From Terriglobales bacterium (GTDB lineage: Bacteria; Acidobacteriota; Terriglobia; Bryobacterales; Bryobacteraceae), in contig JAJFUV010000096.1 of assembly GCA_021372245.1 (NCBI GenBank), positions 62,001 to 126,000 on the forward strand: 64,000 nt of DNA. Reading direction: 5' to 3'. The notes beneath the pieces are model-generated. The model saw only the letters and a program-made list of their open reading frames with translations, was not told the DNA's origin and searched no databases. Below, piece after piece: positions 27,995-36,586 of the stretch (position 1 is its first letter; each line of letters starts with the position of its first letter). Both the position numbers and the translations under genes were made by a program.

Positions 27995-29883
27995 CGGCTG
28001 TTCCTCACCGGCGGCGGTACGGGCTTCCTCGTTCGACTGACCGGTGGCGTTGCGGTCTGGTCCTGAAAATTGTAGCGGTAGACTTTCGACACCGACGCGA
28101 AGTAGATGCCCCTTGAATCCATGGCAAAACCGGCGGTGATCGTCTCCGGCGCCTTGGCGACCAGGACGGCTGTGTTCGTCGCCGGATCGATCGTGAACAC
28201 CCCGCTTGAACAGAGGCCCCAAAGCAGCCCATCCGGACCAACCGCGAGGCTGTTGTATACGGCGCCAGTGATCGAGAAAGGCAGCAGGTCCTTCACAAGC
28301 GCGGATGTCGGATCGAAGGTGAACATCGCCTTGCCGATCAGGCCGTACACCAGGCCATTGGGTGCGGTGACAAGGTCATTGATGGTCCCGGCGCCGGGGA
28401 GCGGCGTTACCTCCGCCGTTTTCATCTTCTGGGTCAGGTCGTATATAAAGAGCTTGGCGTCCTTTTGGGTCGGAAAACTGCCGCCACCTCCGCCGATAGT
28501 GGTGCCGCCCACGATCAGATTGTTGGACGCCGCGAGCGACACCACGCTCTGATCTCTCACGATGTGCGGAAAGCTAATGACGGTGCCGCTGTCGGGATCC
28601 CAGATCGTCATCGGTCCGCCAAGGAGCCCGTAGCCGGAAACGGCGCCGATGAACACGCGGCCGTCCGGGCCATTGATCATGGCCTGCGGACGCCAACTCG
28701 AATCGGCGCCCGAGAACGTCACCAACTGCGGATTGTCCGCCGTGCCTTGTCCCGGTTTGAAGCTCTTTAGCGGATTGTATTTCATCAGAGGCGCCGAACC
28801 CGAATAGGCCGCCATGAGCAGCGAATCGCCGCGCGAGAGGAACGAGTAGATCTCGCCGCCCCCCAGGTCGCCCAATTCGTCCATGGCGGCATTGCCGGAG
28901 TTGTAAACCAGCAGGTGGATCGGCAGCACCGAACTGCCGTAGAGCTTTCCATCGGGGCCGAAGCCGACGCGGAACACGGCGAGTTCGTTGCCCTTGTAAG
29001 CAAAATTCACAGGGATGATCGTGCCGGATGAGTACGTAAGGCGAATCGTGCGCCCGCTCACGCTCACCACGCCGCCATCCACCAGCGTATTCGGCAGCGC
29101 CTGCGGCGAGGCGTCGCTTGTACTGATAGGCGTCGCGTTCCAGCCCTCCAAGCGGAAGTAGCGTCCCGCGGCACGGCCATAAACCTTGCCGTCCTTGCCG
29201 CGGTATACCCAGGCTTGCTCGACGCCCTGGTACTCCACCGGCAGGATGCTGCGGCGTTCGCCGGTCGAGATCTGATAAGCGGCGATGTTCGACTTGCTGG
29301 TGCCGATGCCGACGTACACGAATCCATCGTCTCCGGCGGCCACATAGTGCGCATACTGTTGCACGGAGTCCATGCGGCCCAGGTCCTCGAGAGCGCCGGT
29401 GGCGGGGTCGTAGCGCACCAGTTTGGACTGCGGATAGGTAGCACCGTAGAGCCTGCCATCCGGCCCAAAGGCAACATCCCAAATGTAAGACTCGGTCCTG
29501 CTCGGCCGCCCCAGATCCTTTAGCGTGCCTTCTTTAGGATCGAGCACGAGGAAATGCGCATAAGGTAGCGTGCCGAGATAGATCTTGCCGTCCGGTCCTA
29601 CGGTCATGCAACGAGCGCCGTACTCAGTAGGCGCGGGATTTGTGAAGACCTGGAACTCTCCCGTCGCCGGATCAACCGCCACGACGTCAATGGTCTTCTC
29701 CAGATAGAGATAACTGAGGTAAACGCGTTGGGATCCCTCCGTTGGACCCGGCCCTACGGCCGAGGCCACCATCGATCCGAGCCCGCGATACGTCGCCAGC
29801 AAGTCGAAAGTGCCCGCGGTACCGCCTTGCAATGTGGATATGAATATGAACAGCGCCGAACAAGCGCTGAATATGACGCGCAT
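27991..29883 (-). CDS. Secreted beta-propeller protein (paralogue of the 18425-20473 gene)
   Basis: 630 residues with a signal peptide (MRVIFSACSALFIFISTLQGG). Blades include GPDGKIYLGTLPYAHFLVLDP, GPDGRLYGATYPQSKLVRYDP and GPDGLLWGLCSSGVFTIDP. It matches the 18425 protein in layout, including the late blade where YGLLGGPMTIWDP and YGMLGGALSVFDP correspond and the GGGGG turn downstream. It converges with and overlaps the lyase-esterase by 4 bases. Together the paralogues frame the glycan cluster. No catalytic motif is apparent; a binding role for a polymer or breakdown product is an inference. Confidence 0.75.
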   Translation of the reverse strand: MRVIFSACSALFIFISTLQGGTAGTFDLLATYRGLGSMVASAVGPGPTEGSQRVYLSYLYLEKTIDVVAVDPATGEFQVFTNPAPTEYGARCMTVGPDGKIYLGTLPYAHFLVLDPKEGTLKDLGRPSRTESYIWDVAFGPDGRLYGATYPQSKLVRYDPATGALEDLGRMDSVQQYAHYVAAGDDGFVYVGIGTSKSNIAAYQISTGERRSILPVEYQGVEQAWVYRGKDGKVYGRAAGRYFRLEGWNATPISTSDASPQALPNTLVDGGVVSVSGRTIRLTYSSGTIIPVNFAYKGNELAVFRVGFGPDGKLYGSSVLPIHLLVYNSGNAAMDELGDLGGGEIYSFLSRGDSLLMAAYSGSAPLMKYNPLKSFKPGQGTADNPQLVTFSGADSSWRPQAMINGPDGRVFIGAVSGYGLLGGPMTIWDPDSGTVISFPHIVRDQSVVSLAASNNLIVGGTTIGGGGGSFPTQKDAKLFIYDLTQKMKTAEVTPLPGAGTINDLVTAPNGLVYGLIGKAMFTFDPTSALVKDLLPFSITGAVYNSLAVGPDGLLWGLCSSGVFTIDPATNTAVLVAKAPETITAGFAMDSRGIYFASVSKVYRYNFQDQTATPPVSRTRKPVPPPVRNSR

Positions 29884-29889
29884 GCAGCT

Positions 29890-29895
29890 ATGATA
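29890..29895 (-). promoter_or_regulatory. TATCAT -10-like element 6 bases before a start codon
   Basis: On the minus strand TATCAT is followed by AGCTGC and then the ATG at 29883. No SD fits in the gap, again suggesting a leaderless transcript. Confidence 0.35.
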
Positions 29896-29916
29896 GCGAG
29901 TTCGCGCGCGCGTTCA

Positions 29917-31188
29917 TCAGCCGGGGAATGCCTGTGCCGCGGCGATGGTCGCGTCGATGTCGGCGTCGGTATGCGCGGCGCTCAGAAATGCGGATTCAAA
30001 TTGCGAAGGGGCTAGGTATACACCCTGTCCGAGCATCCAGTGGAAGAAGCGGGCAAACCGGGCCGTATCGCACTTCTTCGCCGAGGCCCAGTCCGTGACC
30101 GGCTCATCAGTGAAGAAGAACGTGAACATGGAACCCACGCGGTTCACGGTGACACCGGCCGGCGGCCGCGCAGTGAGCCTCGCGGCACGCGCTTCGAGTT
30201 GTACGTACACTTCCGGATGCGTCTTCAGATGCCGCAACATAGCCAGCCCGGCGGCGACGGCCAGCGGATTCCCCGACAGCGTGCCCGCCTGGTAGACCGG
30301 CCCCAGCGGCGCGATGCGCGACATGATGTCCGCGCGGCCGCCGTAGGCGCCCACCGGCAACCCGCCCCCGATCACTTTGCCGAGCGTGGTCAGGTCCGGG
30401 CGGATGCCGTACAATTGCTGCGCACCGCCGCGCGCCACGCGGAAGCCGGTCATGACCTCGTCGAAGATGAGCAGCGCGCCGTATCGCGCCGTGATCTCGC
30501 GCATCGCCTGCAGGTATCCCGCTACAGGCGGCACGCAGCCCATATTGCCCACGACCGGCTCGACGATCACGGCCGCGATGTCGCGGCCGTGGCGCTCGAA
30601 GGCTTCCTCCAGGGCGATGACGGAGTTATACGGCAGCGCGAGCGTGGTGGATGCGAATTCGTCCGGAACGCCCGCCGTGTCGGCGATGCCCAGGGTGGCC
30701 ATTCCCGAACCGGCTTTGACCAGAAGCGAATCGACGTGGCCGTGGTAACAGCCCTCGAATTTCACTGTCAGCCGGCGGCCGGTGTACCCGCGCGCCAGCC
30801 GCAAGGCGCTCATGGTTGCTTCGGTACCTGAGTTCACCAGCCGCACCATCTCGATGGAGGGCACAGCTTCGGAGATCACTTCGGCCAGTTCGATTTCACG
30901 TTCGGTGGGCGCGCCGAAACTGGTGCCGGAGTCCATGGTTTCGCGCAGGGCGTTCAGGACTTCGGGATGCGCGTGTCCCAGGATCAACGGACCCCAGGAC
31001 CCCACATAGTCGATGTACGAATTGCCGTCCGCGTCATACAGCCGCGAACCTTCGCCCCTCACGATGAAGGGCGGCGTACCGCCCACGCCCCGGAAAGCGC
31101 GCACAGGCGAGTTCACGCCGCCGGGAATCCGCCGCTCTGCGCGTTCAAGCAGAGCGCGGCTCTTAGTGAGATTCGGTGTTGTTTCCAT
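29917..31188 (-). CDS. hemL: Glutamate-1-semialdehyde 2,1-aminomutase
   Basis: 423 residues. Converts glutamate-1-semialdehyde to 5-aminolevulinate in the C5 pathway of haem and corrin synthesis, with PLP. Family signatures are [44 protein letters not shown] and the Schiff-base lysine K271 in [18 protein letters not shown]. The ATG at 31188 was chosen because [13 protein letters not shown] matches the usual HemL N-terminus; longer reading upstream overlaps the neighbouring gene. Normal full length. It is last of three same-strand genes (lipoprotein, geranylgeranyl-reductase-like, hemL) with gaps of 42 and 37 bases, so a shared transcript is likely. Confidence 0.96.
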   Translation of the reverse strand: METTPNLTKSRALLERAERRIPGGVNSPVRAFRGVGGTPPFIVRGEGSRLYDADGNSYIDYVGSWGPLILGHAHPEVLNALRETMDSGTSFGAPTEREIELAEVISEAVPSIEMVRLVNSGTEATMSALRLARGYTGRRLTVKFEGCYHGHVDSLLVKAGSGMATLGIADTAGVPDEFASTTLALPYNSVIALEEAFERHGRDIAAVIVEPVVGNMGCVPPVAGYLQAMREITARYGALLIFDEVMTGFRVARGGAQQLYGIRPDLTTLGKVIGGGLPVGAYGGRADIMSRIAPLGPVYQAGTLSGNPLAVAAGLAMLRHLKTHPEVYVQLEARAARLTARPPAGVTVNRVGSMFTFFFTDEPVTDWASAKKCDTARFARFFHWMLGQGVYLAPSQFESAFLSAAHTDADIDATIAAAQAFPG

Positions 31189-31225
31189 GGAGTGCGTTCG
31201 GTTAGCCGATTTTAGCAAACGGTGC

Positions 31226-32452
31226 TCACCCGGGTGGCATAGCGTCCAGTTGGAGACCGCCGGGCGAACGCAGGCGGCGCCGCTCCATGTGGCGCAGGAA
31301 AGCGTCCAACGGTCCACCCAGCAGGCTTGCCCGTCCCGCTACAACACGCCACAGCGTGGCGAAATCGCGATGGCCGCCCAGTACGTCGCAGAAACAACGC
31401 CAGGCCGCGTCGTTGCGGTGCAACAACCGGTAGAACAGGCGCGGGAAAGCGATGGTGAAGGAAAGCAGGCGGCGGCCCCAATGTAACTCCGTTCCCATCC
31501 CGTCGCGTACGATCCGGCCATATATCGCGGCGAGTTCGGGTTTGCCGAAGTGTTTCAAGATAGCGCGGGCCGCCAGTTCGCCGCTCTCGCACGCGTGGGA
31601 AATACCTTCACCGGTGAGTGGCTCAACCAGGCCCGCGGCGTCTCCCACCAACAGTGCCGACGTTGCGGCTACCATGGTGCGCTCGGTCATGGTCGGCAGC
31701 AGGTGCCCCGAGATGCGGGGAGCCGCCGCGGAGTTCCCCAGCAGTCGCTCGGCGCGCAGGAAAGCGCGGAAATACGAGCCGAGGTTTCTGGCCATGGCCA
31801 GCGGTCCGCCCACGCCCGCGTTCACCGTCTCGCCTTTCGGAAACAACCATGCGTATCCGGCAGGCAACGTTCCAAGGTCCACGCGCATGGACTCCTGCGA
31901 CATCGTGCCCTCGAGTGCCCGTGGAAGGGGGATCTCGCAATAGAGTGCCACCTGCCAGAAGAAGTTGTCACGGCTGTTCAACAGGCGGCTGACAACGCTG
32001 TTCGCGCCCTCGGCGCCCACAATGTATCTCGCGCGGATATCCCCGGCCGTCGTCTCCGCAAACGCGCCGCCCGCCTGCAATGTGGCGCCCGTAAGGCGAG
32101 TCTCTTCGCGGACTTCAACGCCCATATCCGCCGCCGCGCGCAACAAGAACTCGTCGAATTCCGTGCGCAAAACACCATAGACCAGCGGCAACCTGGACGC
32201 CTTGCTGAATCGGTTCCCAAGGGCGAAGGAAAAGTCGGTCTTTCGCAGGCTGGATTTGAACAGTCTCCGGGCGTCTACGGGGATGTGGGAGAGCGCCCGC
32301 TGCTGCACACCGCCGCCGCAAGCCTTCTCGCGAGGAAAACTGCCGGCGTCGATGAGGATCACGCGGCATCCGGCTTCAGCTAGCCGGTACGCGGCCACGG
32401 AACCCGCCGGTCCCGCCCCGACTACCAGCACATCGCAATCGAATCTGGCCAT
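31226..32452 (-). CDS. FAD-dependent oxidoreductase, geranylgeranyl reductase family
   Basis: 408 residues. The FAD-binding start [22 protein letters not shown] is followed by [17 protein letters not shown], the conserved cysteine segment of geranylgeranyl-reductase-like flavoproteins, and [15 protein letters not shown], the second FAD contact. Family members reduce isoprenoid double bonds in archaeal lipids, chlorophyll side chains or menaquinone. In an acidobacterium menaquinone or a membrane isoprenoid is more likely than chlorophyll, since no other pigment gene is present here. The product is probably soluble or loosely membrane-bound. Substrate not determined. Confidence 0.85.
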   Translation of the reverse strand: MARFDCDVLVVGAGPAGSVAAYRLAEAGCRVILIDAGSFPREKACGGGVQQRALSHIPVDARRLFKSSLRKTDFSFALGNRFSKASRLPLVYGVLRTEFDEFLLRAAADMGVEVREETRLTGATLQAGGAFAETTAGDIRARYIVGAEGANSVVSRLLNSRDNFFWQVALYCEIPLPRALEGTMSQESMRVDLGTLPAGYAWLFPKGETVNAGVGGPLAMARNLGSYFRAFLRAERLLGNSAAAPRISGHLLPTMTERTMVAATSALLVGDAAGLVEPLTGEGISHACESGELAARAILKHFGKPELAAIYGRIVRDGMGTELHWGRRLLSFTIAFPRLFYRLLHRNDAAWRCFCDVLGGHRDFATLWRVVAGRASLLGGPLDAFLRHMERRRLRSPGGLQLDAMPPG

Positions 32453-32494
32453 CTTGCTGCCGATCCGGCGGCCGCTTCCGGCTCCGCGTCCCCC

Positions 32495-32899
32495 CTACTT
32501 CTTCGTCTGTGCCGGAGCTTTCCCGGAGATTGGCGGGTGTCCCGCCGGCAGTCCCATTCCCGAAGCGCTCTCCGGCATCGGCATGCTTCCATGCGGGTTG
32601 CCACCCCCAGCACCAGTGCGCGCTTTTACAACCCAGCGGTCTCCCTTGCGCTCCAGCTTGTAAGGTATCTGCATGCCTTCCCCGCCGCCCTTCGGCCGGA
32701 AGGACACGGTGGCCTCGGCCTCATTGCCGCGGAAGTCCACCGATAGGATGTCAATTTGCATCGAGCTTATGCTGAGGTCCTTGCGTGAGGAAAGGTAATC
32801 GACGACGCCCTGCCGGACGGCCTCTTTCGTCTCCACTCCCCGACTGCATCCCCAGAAACACAACGCCACCAAGAAAGCCAAGGCAAGCCGTAGTTTCAC
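32495..32899 (-). CDS. Putative small lipoprotein, unknown function
   Basis: 134 residues. The N-terminus MKLRLALAFLVALCFWGCSRG has a hydrophobic run ending in a lipobox-like FWGC, so lipidation at C18 is plausible. A small alpha/beta domain follows (VVDYLSSRKDLSISSMQIDILSVDF, EATVSFRPKGGGEG, RWVVKARTG), then a Gly/Pro/Met-rich low-complexity tail. GTG start at 32899 with CGGAG just upstream and a TATAAT 6 bases away. No family recognised. It is first of the run leading to hemL. Confidence 0.65.
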   Translation of the reverse strand: MKLRLALAFLVALCFWGCSRGVETKEAVRQGVVDYLSSRKDLSISSMQIDILSVDFRGNEAEATVSFRPKGGGEGMQIPYKLERKGDRWVVKARTGAGGGNPHGSMPMPESASGMGLPAGHPPISGKAPAQTKK

Positions 32900-32905
32900 T
32901 CTCCG

Positions 32906-32911
32906 ATTATA
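32906..32911 (-). promoter_or_regulatory. TATAAT -10 element upstream of the lipoprotein gene
   Basis: A consensus TATAAT lies on the minus strand six bases before the GTG start at 32899. It is the best -10 box in the window and would drive the three-gene run ending in hemL with almost no leader. Confidence 0.45.
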
Positions 32912-32955
32912 GCCTTGTATGGAAACGTGCTGTACTAAAGTGAGGCTCGGGCGCT

Positions 32956-34152
32956 ATGGTTGCACGTTTTGTCACGTCTCTTCTCTTGGCCGGTGCCGCC
33001 GCGCTTGCGGAGATGCCGGCCGGAACACAGATCGAAATCCGCCTTCAGACCAAGGCCGGCAGCAAGATTTCCAAGGTGCAGGATTCGGTGAACGCGGTCG
33101 TGATCGCACCGGTCCTCGATGGCGGACAAGTCGCGATCCCCAGGGGGACTACCGTCACCGGCCATGTGAAATCCCTCAAGAATCCGGACAACACTGGCGA
33201 ACGGGCCGAACTGGAAATCGAGTTTAACGAACTGCGAGATAGCTCCGGCGGCAAAACCAAGTTCGCCGCGCTTGTCGCCGCCGTGGACAACGCGCGCGAA
33301 TCCGTGGACGATAAGGGCAAGATCGTCGGCATCCTGGCGTCGGAGACCTTGTCGTCGCGAATCGATAATTCGATCTCGAAGCTCGGCGCCCGTTTCGGCA
33401 AGCTGGCGGACCTGCTGGGCGCGGCCAAGCAAACGGTCATCAAGACGACGGACCCCGAAATCCTCTGTGAGCCGGGTGTCGAGATGTCGCTGAAGCTCAC
33501 CAAAGCGCTCTCTTGGAAGAGTTCGGCACGGCCGGCGGCAATAAGCGAAATCTCCCCGGCCGAGGAGTTGGCCGCGCTCGTGAACGCGCAGCCGTTCCAG
33601 ACCGTGGCCGAGAAACCTCCCAAGCCCTCCGACATCACCAACATCATGTACATCGGTTCGAAAGAGCACCTGGAAGCCGCCTTCGCCGCCGCCGGCTGGT
33701 CCACCGCCGCGGCGCTGAGCGGGCACTCCAAGATGGAGACCGTCGCCGCGGTGGCCGAGGACCGCGGCTACAAGGAAGCGCCCATGTCCGTCCTTCTGCT
33801 GGATGGACAGAAACCCGACTTGGTGTTCCAAAAGCAGTACGACACCTTCGCCAAGCGGCACCACCTGCGGATCTTCCACCGTCCCGTCCAGTTCCAGGGA
33901 CGGGACGTGTGGGTGTGTTCGGCAACGCACGATATCGGGATCGATTTCTCCGCGCAGGACCGGACCTTCATCCACAAGATCGATTCAAAGATCGACAACG
34001 AGCGGACCAAGGTAGTCAACGATCTTCTCTTCACCGGTCTCGTGAACGGACAAGCCCTGGTGGAGCGCCCCAAGGTTCCGGCCAGCAGCGAAAACGCTAC
34101 TGGCGATAAACTCGAAACCGACGGCAAAATGGCCGTACTGCTTCTCGACTAA
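32956..34152 (+). CDS. Secreted protein with an LssY C-terminal domain
   Basis: 398 residues with a signal peptide (MVARFVTSLLLAGAAALA). The first half is a beta-rich domain (MPAGTQIEIRLQTKAGSK...GTTVTGHVKSL) like conjugal-transfer/TrbI-type barrels. From about 225 the LssY_C domain is clear: MYIGSKEHLEAAFAAAGWS, RHHLRIFHRPVQFQGRDVWV and SATHDIGIDF...FIHKIDSKIDNER. LssY_C is named after a Legionella secretion-system-linked protein; its biochemical role is unknown. The DHDPS-like gene follows after 21 bases. Confidence 0.8.
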   Translation: MVARFVTSLLLAGAAALAEMPAGTQIEIRLQTKAGSKISKVQDSVNAVVIAPVLDGGQVAIPRGTTVTGHVKSLKNPDNTGERAELEIEFNELRDSSGGKTKFAALVAAVDNARESVDDKGKIVGILASETLSSRIDNSISKLGARFGKLADLLGAAKQTVIKTTDPEILCEPGVEMSLKLTKALSWKSSARPAAISEISPAEELAALVNAQPFQTVAEKPPKPSDITNIMYIGSKEHLEAAFAAAGWSTAAALSGHSKMETVAAVAEDRGYKEAPMSVLLLDGQKPDLVFQKQYDTFAKRHHLRIFHRPVQFQGRDVWVCSATHDIGIDFSAQDRTFIHKIDSKIDNERTKVVNDLLFTGLVNGQALVERPKVPASSENATGDKLETDGKMAVLLLD

Positions 34153-34173
34153 CTAATAAGGCAGACTACATTC

Positions 34174-35148
34174 ATGACACTCTCTCGACGCGAACTCCTA
34201 ATCGCCGCAGCCGCCGCGACGGCCCCGCGCATATTCGCTGCTCCCGCAAGGCATCGCGAGCCGTTCCGCGGCGTCTTCATCATCATGCAGACGCCTTTTC
34301 TGAGCGACTCAGCCAAGTCGATTGACGAGGCATCGCTGGCCAGGGAATCGGACTTTCTCTGCCGCTGCGGCGTGCACGGCATGGTGTGGCCGGCGCTGGC
34401 CGGCGAGACCGATCAACTCACGCACGACGAGCGGATGCGCTATCCGGGAACGATCATCCAAGCCGCTCGCGGCCGCGTGCCGGTGGCCATCGGCGTGCAT
34501 GGCAAGACCAACGAGAAGGCCGTCGAGTTTGCGCGGAATGCCGTCAAGCTCGGCGCCGATGCGCTGATCGCCCTGGGCCGCCGGGACGACACCAAGGACA
34601 CCCGTGAACTCGAGGCCTACTACACGGCTATCGCCTCAGTCTCCAAGCTGCCTGTCATTATCCAGGTTTCCAACGAGGCCATGACCGTCGATTTCAACAT
34701 CGGCCTCGCCAAGAAGCTGCCCACCGTGCGCTATGTCAAGGAAGAAAACTCTCCCGTGCCATGGCTCGTCACGCGTTACCGCAAGGAGGCCAAGGGCCTG
34801 CTGACGGTTTCGACCGGCGGCGGCGCGCGCAATTTCATGAACGAGATGGCGCGTGGTTCCGACGGCACTATGCCCGGCGCGGGTTTCGCGGACATTCAGG
34901 CGCAGATCTGGGATTGGTATCAGGCGGGGAAGAAGAAAGAAGCCCGCGAATTGTTCGCGAAGATGCTCATGATGGCGGTCCTCGAGCAACACACCGGCTA
35001 CATGGTGCAGAAGGAAATCCTGAAGCGGCGCGGCGTGTTCTCCACCACCGTCATGCGCAGTCCTCGCAAGATGGGCATGGACGAGTGGGACCAGCGCGAA
35101 TTGACGGAGATTTTCGACGTTCTGCGTCCTTACTTCCGCATGAAGTGA
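34174..35148 (+). CDS. DHDPS-superfamily protein with a Tat-like signal
   Basis: 324 residues. The N-terminus MTLSRRELLIAAAAATAPRIFAA is a Tat signal, which cytosolic dihydrodipicolinate synthases do not have. The barrel contains GVHGMVWPALAGETDQLTHDER (in place of the GTTGE loop) and K189 in RYVKEENSP, the Schiff-base lysine position. The catalytic tyrosine motif YNxP of DapA is absent (QVSNEA occupies it). The protein is therefore not DapA but an aldolase or lyase of the superfamily, possibly acting on a sugar acid in the periplasm. It precedes the MtaB homologue by 52 bases on the same strand. Confidence 0.78.
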   Translation: MTLSRRELLIAAAAATAPRIFAAPARHREPFRGVFIIMQTPFLSDSAKSIDEASLARESDFLCRCGVHGMVWPALAGETDQLTHDERMRYPGTIIQAARGRVPVAIGVHGKTNEKAVEFARNAVKLGADALIALGRRDDTKDTRELEAYYTAIASVSKLPVIIQVSNEAMTVDFNIGLAKKLPTVRYVKEENSPVPWLVTRYRKEAKGLLTVSTGGGARNFMNEMARGSDGTMPGAGFADIQAQIWDWYQAGKKKEARELFAKMLMMAVLEQHTGYMVQKEILKRRGVFSTTVMRSPRKMGMDEWDQRELTEIFDVLRPYFRMK

Positions 35149-35200
35149 CGCTCGCTCCGGTTTTGGTATCCTCGTTCTACTGCTACTCTCGGAGGGTACC

Positions 35201-36586
35201 TTGGCGAGTCAAAGATATATGCGTCTGGCCGTGTCTACACCGGACAGCCTGGTTTTCGGCTGGTCACCTAAACCGGTCGCCTGCGGACACAGCCTGGTCA
35301 TCGGCGACGGGCAAGTCTATCCGGAAGTGAACTTCACTCTTCCGGCAATTGAGATTTCGCAAAGCACGTGGGGCACGATTGTCGGCCAATACGAGGAGAT
35401 GGCCCACCAGATCCTGCGGCGCGCTGTCGCGTTGAAGGTGCCGGGTATCGTGCTCGAATTCGAACTGCTGCCCGCCATGACCAATCAGCCCGAGTGGGGC
35501 GCCGAGATTACGGCGCTGCTGGCTGGCCACTTGCGCCGCGCCCATGAAGAGCACGGACTGCGCGGCGCCCTGCGCGTGACTCCCACCGACATACGCGACC
35601 AGGCCAAGCCACCAGTGCTGCGCCGGGGAGAGGCCTGGGCGCGGCTGCGGCGTAGCTTTCAGCTTTGCATAGAGGCCGGCGCCGACATCGTTTCTATTGA
35701 ATCCGTGGGCGGCAAGGAGGTTCACGATCAGGCCTTGATGTACGGCGATGTACGAGGGTCGGTGTTCGCGCTCGGTGTGCTGGCCGTGCGCGACATGCGC
35801 TGGCTGTGGGGTGAGATTACGGCTCTGTGCCGCGCCAGTGAGCGTGTGGTCCCCGGAGGCGATAGCGCCTGCGGCTTCGCTAACACCGCCATGCAGTTGG
35901 CGCATCAGCGCATGCTCCCCGAGGTCCTGGCCGCCGTGGATCGTGCCATGAGCGCCGTGCGCAGCTTGGCCGCCTTCGAGGCCGGCGCCGTTGGCCCTTC
36001 CAAGGACTGCGCTTATGAGGGGCCTATCATCAAGGCCATCACCGGCTGTCCCATTTCGATGGAAGGTAAGTCGGCCGCTTGCGCCCACTTCAGTCCTCTC
36101 GGCAACATCGCCTCCGCCATGTGCGACCTCTGGAGCAACGAGAGCGTGCAAAACGTGCGCCTGCTGAGCGGCAATGCGCCGGAGGCGTTCACCGAACTGC
36201 TGGCTTACGACTGCCGCCTGATGAACGAAGCCACGCGGAGTGGCGGCGCGCTTACTCTGCGCGACTGGCTCACCGCCTCCGACCAATGGCTCAGCCCGCA
36301 GGCTGCGGTGCTGTCGCCACAAGCCGTCTGGGACCTTGCGCAAGTGATCGTGTCCGTTGAGGGCGACTACCAGCGCACGGTGGCGGTGGCGCAGGCTGCC
36401 GTTCGTCTCCTGGAGCAATCGGTCGCCTCCGGACAGCTCTCACTTGCCTCGAAGAAAGAGAGGCAGTGGCTCGATCGGATCTCGCGCGAACTGGAGGCTC
36501 TGCCAGCGGACGAGTCGGCCTTGCTAGGCGAGATGCGCGAGAAGTACGGCGAAATCTTCGCCCCGTCGAGCTACGGGCTCGATTGA
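35201..36586 (+). CDS. Methanol:corrinoid methyltransferase-like protein (MtaB family)
   Basis: 461 residues, about the length of Methanosarcina MtaB, with collinear similarity along the whole chain as recalled from that family: WGAEITALLAGHLRRAHEEHG, LRVTPTDIRD, ESVGGKEVHDQA, GDSACGFANTAMQ, SLAAFEAGAVGPSKDCAYE, IIKAITGCPISMEGKSAACAH, SNESVQNVR. The MtaB zinc ligands E164, C220 and C269 correspond to E167, C224 and C270, all present. MtaB activates methanol and transfers its methyl group to the corrinoid protein MtaC. The TTG start at 35201 is set by GGAGGG at 35191-35196 and by agreement of the N-terminal length with MtaB. No mtaC-like gene is present. The last 16 bases overlap the convergent GT39 gene. 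Confidence 0.85.
   Translation: MASQRYMRLAVSTPDSLVFGWSPKPVACGHSLVIGDGQVYPEVNFTLPAIEISQSTWGTIVGQYEEMAHQILRRAVALKVPGIVLEFELLPAMTNQPEWGAEITALLAGHLRRAHEEHGLRGALRVTPTDIRDQAKPPVLRRGEAWARLRRSFQLCIEAGADIVSIESVGGKEVHDQALMYGDVRGSVFALGVLAVRDMRWLWGEITALCRASERVVPGGDSACGFANTAMQLAHQRMLPEVLAAVDRAMSAVRSLAAFEAGAVGPSKDCAYEGPIIKAITGCPISMEGKSAACAHFSPLGNIASAMCDLWSNESVQNVRLLSGNAPEAFTELLAYDCRLMNEATRSGGALTLRDWLTASDQWLSPQAAVLSPQAVWDLAQVIVSVEGDYQRTVAVAQAAVRLLEQSVASGQLSLASKKERQWLDRISRELEALPADESALLGEMREKYGEIFAPSSYGLD

Noticed and set aside
34174-36586. A complete methanol methyltransferase operon (mtaA-mtaB-mtaC)
   Set aside because: No B12-binding DxHxxG protein is found in the window and the URO-D proteins are not adjacent to the MtaB homologue.
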